A DNA stretch of 64,000 bases from positions 1 through 64,000 of the forward strand of contig JAEZKZ010000028.1 in NCBI GenBank assembly GCA_023415305.1. Reading direction: 5' to 3'. The notes beneath the pieces are model-generated. The model searched no databases. It worked only from the letters and a program-made list of their open reading frames with translations, and was not told the DNA's origin. A program made the translations under genes and the position numbers. Origin of the DNA: Bacillota bacterium. Its GTDB lineage: Bacteria; Bacillota; Clostridia; Acetivibrionales; DSM-1351. Position 1 is the stretch's first letter. The number at the start of each line of letters is the position of its first letter. Of this stretch, positions 61,780-64,000 are shown one piece after another.

Positions 61780-62325
61780 CTACTGTTGGTTAAGCCTTTT
61801 TGTAACATTTGCTTTGTCAAGTATTGTTGTAAATGCGTATGCAACTGCTGCACTTACACCACCTTGAACCAGATTGCCGGGTACTTCTGAAATAATTGCG
61901 GCTATTGCCAGAGAATCATCTATCATCCTATAAAAGGTCAATTCAAGTATAAAATATCCCAAAACAATAATTACAGCACCGGCAATTACAGCCAAAAACC
62001 TTTTTATATGGCCAAGTGACTTTTCGCCCCTCCTGCTTGCTATTACCCCTACGATATATCCTTCGATACCCTTTACAACGAATGTAATTGGAACGAAAAT
62101 AAATGCGCCGTATGCAAGGTCTGCCAGAGCAGCACCTATTGCCCCAGCTGCCATACCGGATTTTCTTCCCAGTAATATGGCAGCTATCATAATTGCAGCA
62201 TCCCCTACGTTAAAATATCCAGGAGGAACCGGGCTTGGAATATGTAAAAACGGAAGATACGTTATTACAAAAACCAAAGCAATCATTAAAGCTGTTAAAA
62301 CTAGCTTTCTGATAGAAAACTTCAT
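61780..62325 (-). CDS. ECF transporter S component
   Basis: 181 residues with six membrane segments. The docking start is FSIRKLVLTALMIALVFVIT, followed by PVPPGYFNVGDAAIMIAAIL and GMAAGAIGAALADLAYGAFI, as in the COG4720-like group of S components. It gives substrate specificity to the shared ECF module; the vitamin or cofactor is not predictable. It is separated by 3 bp from hom, so the two are co-transcribed. Confidence 0.8.
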   Translation of the reverse strand: MKFSIRKLVLTALMIALVFVITYLPFLHIPSPVPPGYFNVGDAAIMIAAILLGRKSGMAAGAIGAALADLAYGAFIFVPITFVVKGIEGYIVGVIASRRGEKSLGHIKRFLAVIAGAVIIVLGYFILELTFYRMIDDSLAIAAIISEVPGNLVQGGVSAAVAYAFTTILDKANVTKRLNQQ

Positions 62326-62328
62326 ATT

Positions 62329-63579
62329 TTATTCCTCTTCAATTCTAATACTATTTGCAATATTAATAACTGATTTCATAGTCTTTAGCTCTGATAGCCT
62401 GTTCTCAATATCCTTTTCAGACAAAACCGGAGTGATGAACGCAACCTCAACACCCTGAACCTTGGAGCCCAAATCAATGAATTCTACCTCACCAAATAAG
62501 GCTTTTATATCGGACTTGGTTTCCGGAGACTTTTCAGTTGCAACTCTTACAAGGAATTTAACGGAACTTTCCGCAAGAGGCATAATATTATTTTTATCTG
62601 ATCTTACCCAAACACTTTTGTTTTCATAATTCAGGTGCTTTGCAATATCAATAACATCTGCAATTACAGCACTTGCTGTAGGAAGCTTTCCGGCTCCCCT
62701 TCCGTAAAACATGGCTTCACCTATAGCGTCACCTTTAACCACTATTGCATTAAATACATCCTCAACATTAGCCAATGGATGTTCCTTTGAAATTATGGCC
62801 GGGCTTACCCTTGCAAATATTTTATCTCCATTTCTTCTGCTTATTCCTATCAACTTTATTACACTGTTCATAGCTTCGGCATATTTCATATCTGCAGTAG
62901 TAACCTTTGTGATTCCTTCGGCATAGACGTTAGAATAATCAACAAATTCATTATATGCGATTGAAGAAAGGATGGCCAGTTTTCTGCAGGCGTCATGACC
63001 TTCTACATCGGCAGTCGGGTTTTGCTCTGCATATCCGTTGTCCTGTGCTTCCTTTAAAGCAGCTTCAAAGCTCTTTCCTTCCTTTTTCATCTGAGTCAGT
63101 ATATAATTTGTCGTTCCGTTTAAAATACCTGTAATTCCTATAATTTCATTAGCAGCAAGGCACTGATTAAGGGGCCGGATTATTGGAATACCTCCGCCCA
63201 CACTGGCTTCAAACAAGTAGCTTACACCGTTTTTTGAGGCAAGCTCCAAAAGTTCAGGTCCCTGAGAAGCTACAAGCTCCTTATTGGAAGTAACAACGTT
63301 CTTTCCTGCTTCAAAGGCCCTTCTTGTGAATTGCGCAGCTATGGTAGCGCCGCCTATGGTTTCAACAATTATATCCACTTCTTTATCATTGAAGACATCA
63401 TCTGCATTTTTTGTGAGAACATCCTTATCCGGGCTGTCAGGGAAATCGCGTATATCAAGTATCCACTTAACTCTTATCTCAGTTCCAGCTCTTTGCGCTA
63501 TACTCTCACTATTTTTTCTGATAACTTCGGCTACTCCCGAACCAACTACACCATAACCTAAAATCGCTACGTTTACCAT
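62329..63579 (-). CDS. hom: Homoserine dehydrogenase
   Basis: 416 residues. NAD(P)-binding Rossmann fold VNVAILGYGVVGSGVAEVI, then NIIVETIGGATIA, TSNKELVAS, EASVGGGIPIIRPL and GILNGTTNYILTQM around the catalytic Lys, with AEQNPTADVEGHDACRKL. A C-terminal ACT domain (about 345-416) gives feedback control by threonine. It converts aspartate semialdehyde to homoserine. It follows a PheB-type ACT gene and precedes an ECF component gene. Confidence 0.95.
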   Translation of the reverse strand: MVNVAILGYGVVGSGVAEVIRKNSESIAQRAGTEIRVKWILDIRDFPDSPDKDVLTKNADDVFNDKEVDIIVETIGGATIAAQFTRRAFEAGKNVVTSNKELVASQGPELLELASKNGVSYLFEASVGGGIPIIRPLNQCLAANEIIGITGILNGTTNYILTQMKKEGKSFEAALKEAQDNGYAEQNPTADVEGHDACRKLAILSSIAYNEFVDYSNVYAEGITKVTTADMKYAEAMNSVIKLIGISRRNGDKIFARVSPAIISKEHPLANVEDVFNAIVVKGDAIGEAMFYGRGAGKLPTASAVIADVIDIAKHLNYENKSVWVRSDKNNIMPLAESSVKFLVRVATEKSPETKSDIKALFGEVEFIDLGSKVQGVEVAFITPVLSEKDIENRLSELKTMKSVINIANSIRIEEE

Positions 63580-63691
63580 AAAAACCTCCCTATCTCCAAA
63601 TGTGAAGCCAACTTATCAACCCTGCAAATTGTTCAATACTAGTAATACATTGTCGACAAATTCTCATCGGCTTAACACAAATCTGCTCAAA

Positions 63692-64000
63692 TTACCTTGC
63701 TAATATTTCACTTCGTCTAACGCCTTCAATCTTACTAATCTCACCCATCATATTCTGAATATCCTCTTTCATTTCAAAGGTCTCGATTGATATGGTAACA
63801 TCAGCCAGACCATTAATCGGAATATTCTGATTTATGGTTAGAATATTTGCATTTGCGACAGCTATTATATTTATAATACTAGAAAGTATTCCAGAAAAAT
63901 CTTCTACTACAAAAAACAGTGTTATGACCTTCCCTCTTGAAGTTTCATAGAATGGAAAAACATAGTCCTTATATTTGTAGAATGCGCTTCTGCTAATTCC
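63692..64000 (-). CDS. ACT domain-containing protein (UPF0735/PheB-type), 5' end beyond the window
   Basis: The last 102 codons are in the window and end at TAA 63692-63694. Visible: GISRSAFYKYKDYVFPFYE, the link typical of UPF0735, then an ACT domain VITLFFVVEDFSGILSSIIN and TINQNIPINGLADVTISIET with an EGVRRSEILAR tail. It is commonly encoded just before homoserine dehydrogenase in clostridia and probably binds an amino acid. The N-terminal third is outside the window. Confidence 0.85.
   Translation of the reverse strand, partial: GISRSAFYKYKDYVFPFYETSRGKVITLFFVVEDFSGILSSIINIIAVANANILTINQNIPINGLADVTISIETFEMKEDIQNMMGEISKIEGVRRSEILAR

Overview
This is a low-GC chromosomal segment of an anaerobic, spore-forming Firmicute of the class Clostridia. 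The gene set (gpr spore protease, type III glutamine synthetase glnN, ferredoxin-dependent 2-oxoacid oxidoreductase, HemW, FeoAB, ECF transporter S components, PheB-type ACT protein next to homoserine dehydrogenase) and the protein sequences resemble the Ruminiclostridium / Clostridium cellulolyticum group. That placement comes from family recognition and was not tested by a search. I see no rRNA, tRNA, CRISPR array, phage or insertion sequence.

Layout. 0-5.2 kb is decayed accessory DNA: tandem non-coding repeats, a gutted comER-type gene, a broken methyltransferase and a zinc-ribbon fragment, among small intact genes (DinB-like, Gfo/Idh/MocA oxidoreductase, polysaccharide deacetylase, GNAT, CD3324-type). 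5.2-14.7 kb holds a Vat-like acetyltransferase, a large secreted DUF4179-like protein, an M24 peptidase/WYL regulator pair, a dCACHE histidine kinase and a membrane transglutaminase-like protein. 15.2-17.3 kb is glnN. 17.4-18.3 kb is a chimeric wreck of an ABC ATPase joined to a histidine kinase tail. 18.4-21.3 kb is a four-subunit 2-oxoacid:ferredoxin oxidoreductase operon. 21.6-26 kb has tcdA, a P-loop protein, a flavoprotein and an amidohydrolase. 26.3-29 kb is a TetR-regulated ABC-2 exporter with promoter and operator visible. 29-36.5 kb has ligA, an M50 protease, gpr, rpsT, hemW and a MATE pump. 36.5-41.5 kb has small enzymes, a GntR-controlled ABC operon and a YibE/F pseudogene. 41.6-48.1 kb has an alkaline phosphatase and the thiamine operon thiD-thiC-thiM-thiE-thiW behind two consecutive TPP riboswitch-terminator cassettes. 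48.2-53 kb includes tdk and a degenerate alpha/beta hydrolase. 53.1-56 kb is a feoA-feoB-zinc ribbon-fur operon with two Fur boxes around a strong promoter. 56.2-60 kb is secA preceded by yerC and a small membrane protein. 60.3-64 kb has a duplicated-domain membrane protein, an ECF S component, hom and the end of a pheB-type gene.

Most genes lie on the minus strand; many operons end in clear intrinsic terminators. Recurrent themes are (i) genes destroyed by internal deletions (comER, ABC/kinase, yibE/F) and (ii) rich cis-regulation (tandem TPP riboswitches, TetR and GntR palindromes over +1, Fur boxes, leader hairpins at glnN and secA).

The best candidate for something undescribed is the 132-residue two-segment membrane protein immediately upstream of secA, which ends in a Pro-Pro motif. 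It has the layout of a SecM/MifM-type secretion monitor, though its sequence is unlike the known ones. The second is the 470-residue protein at 60.3 kb with two copies of a domain I do not recognise.
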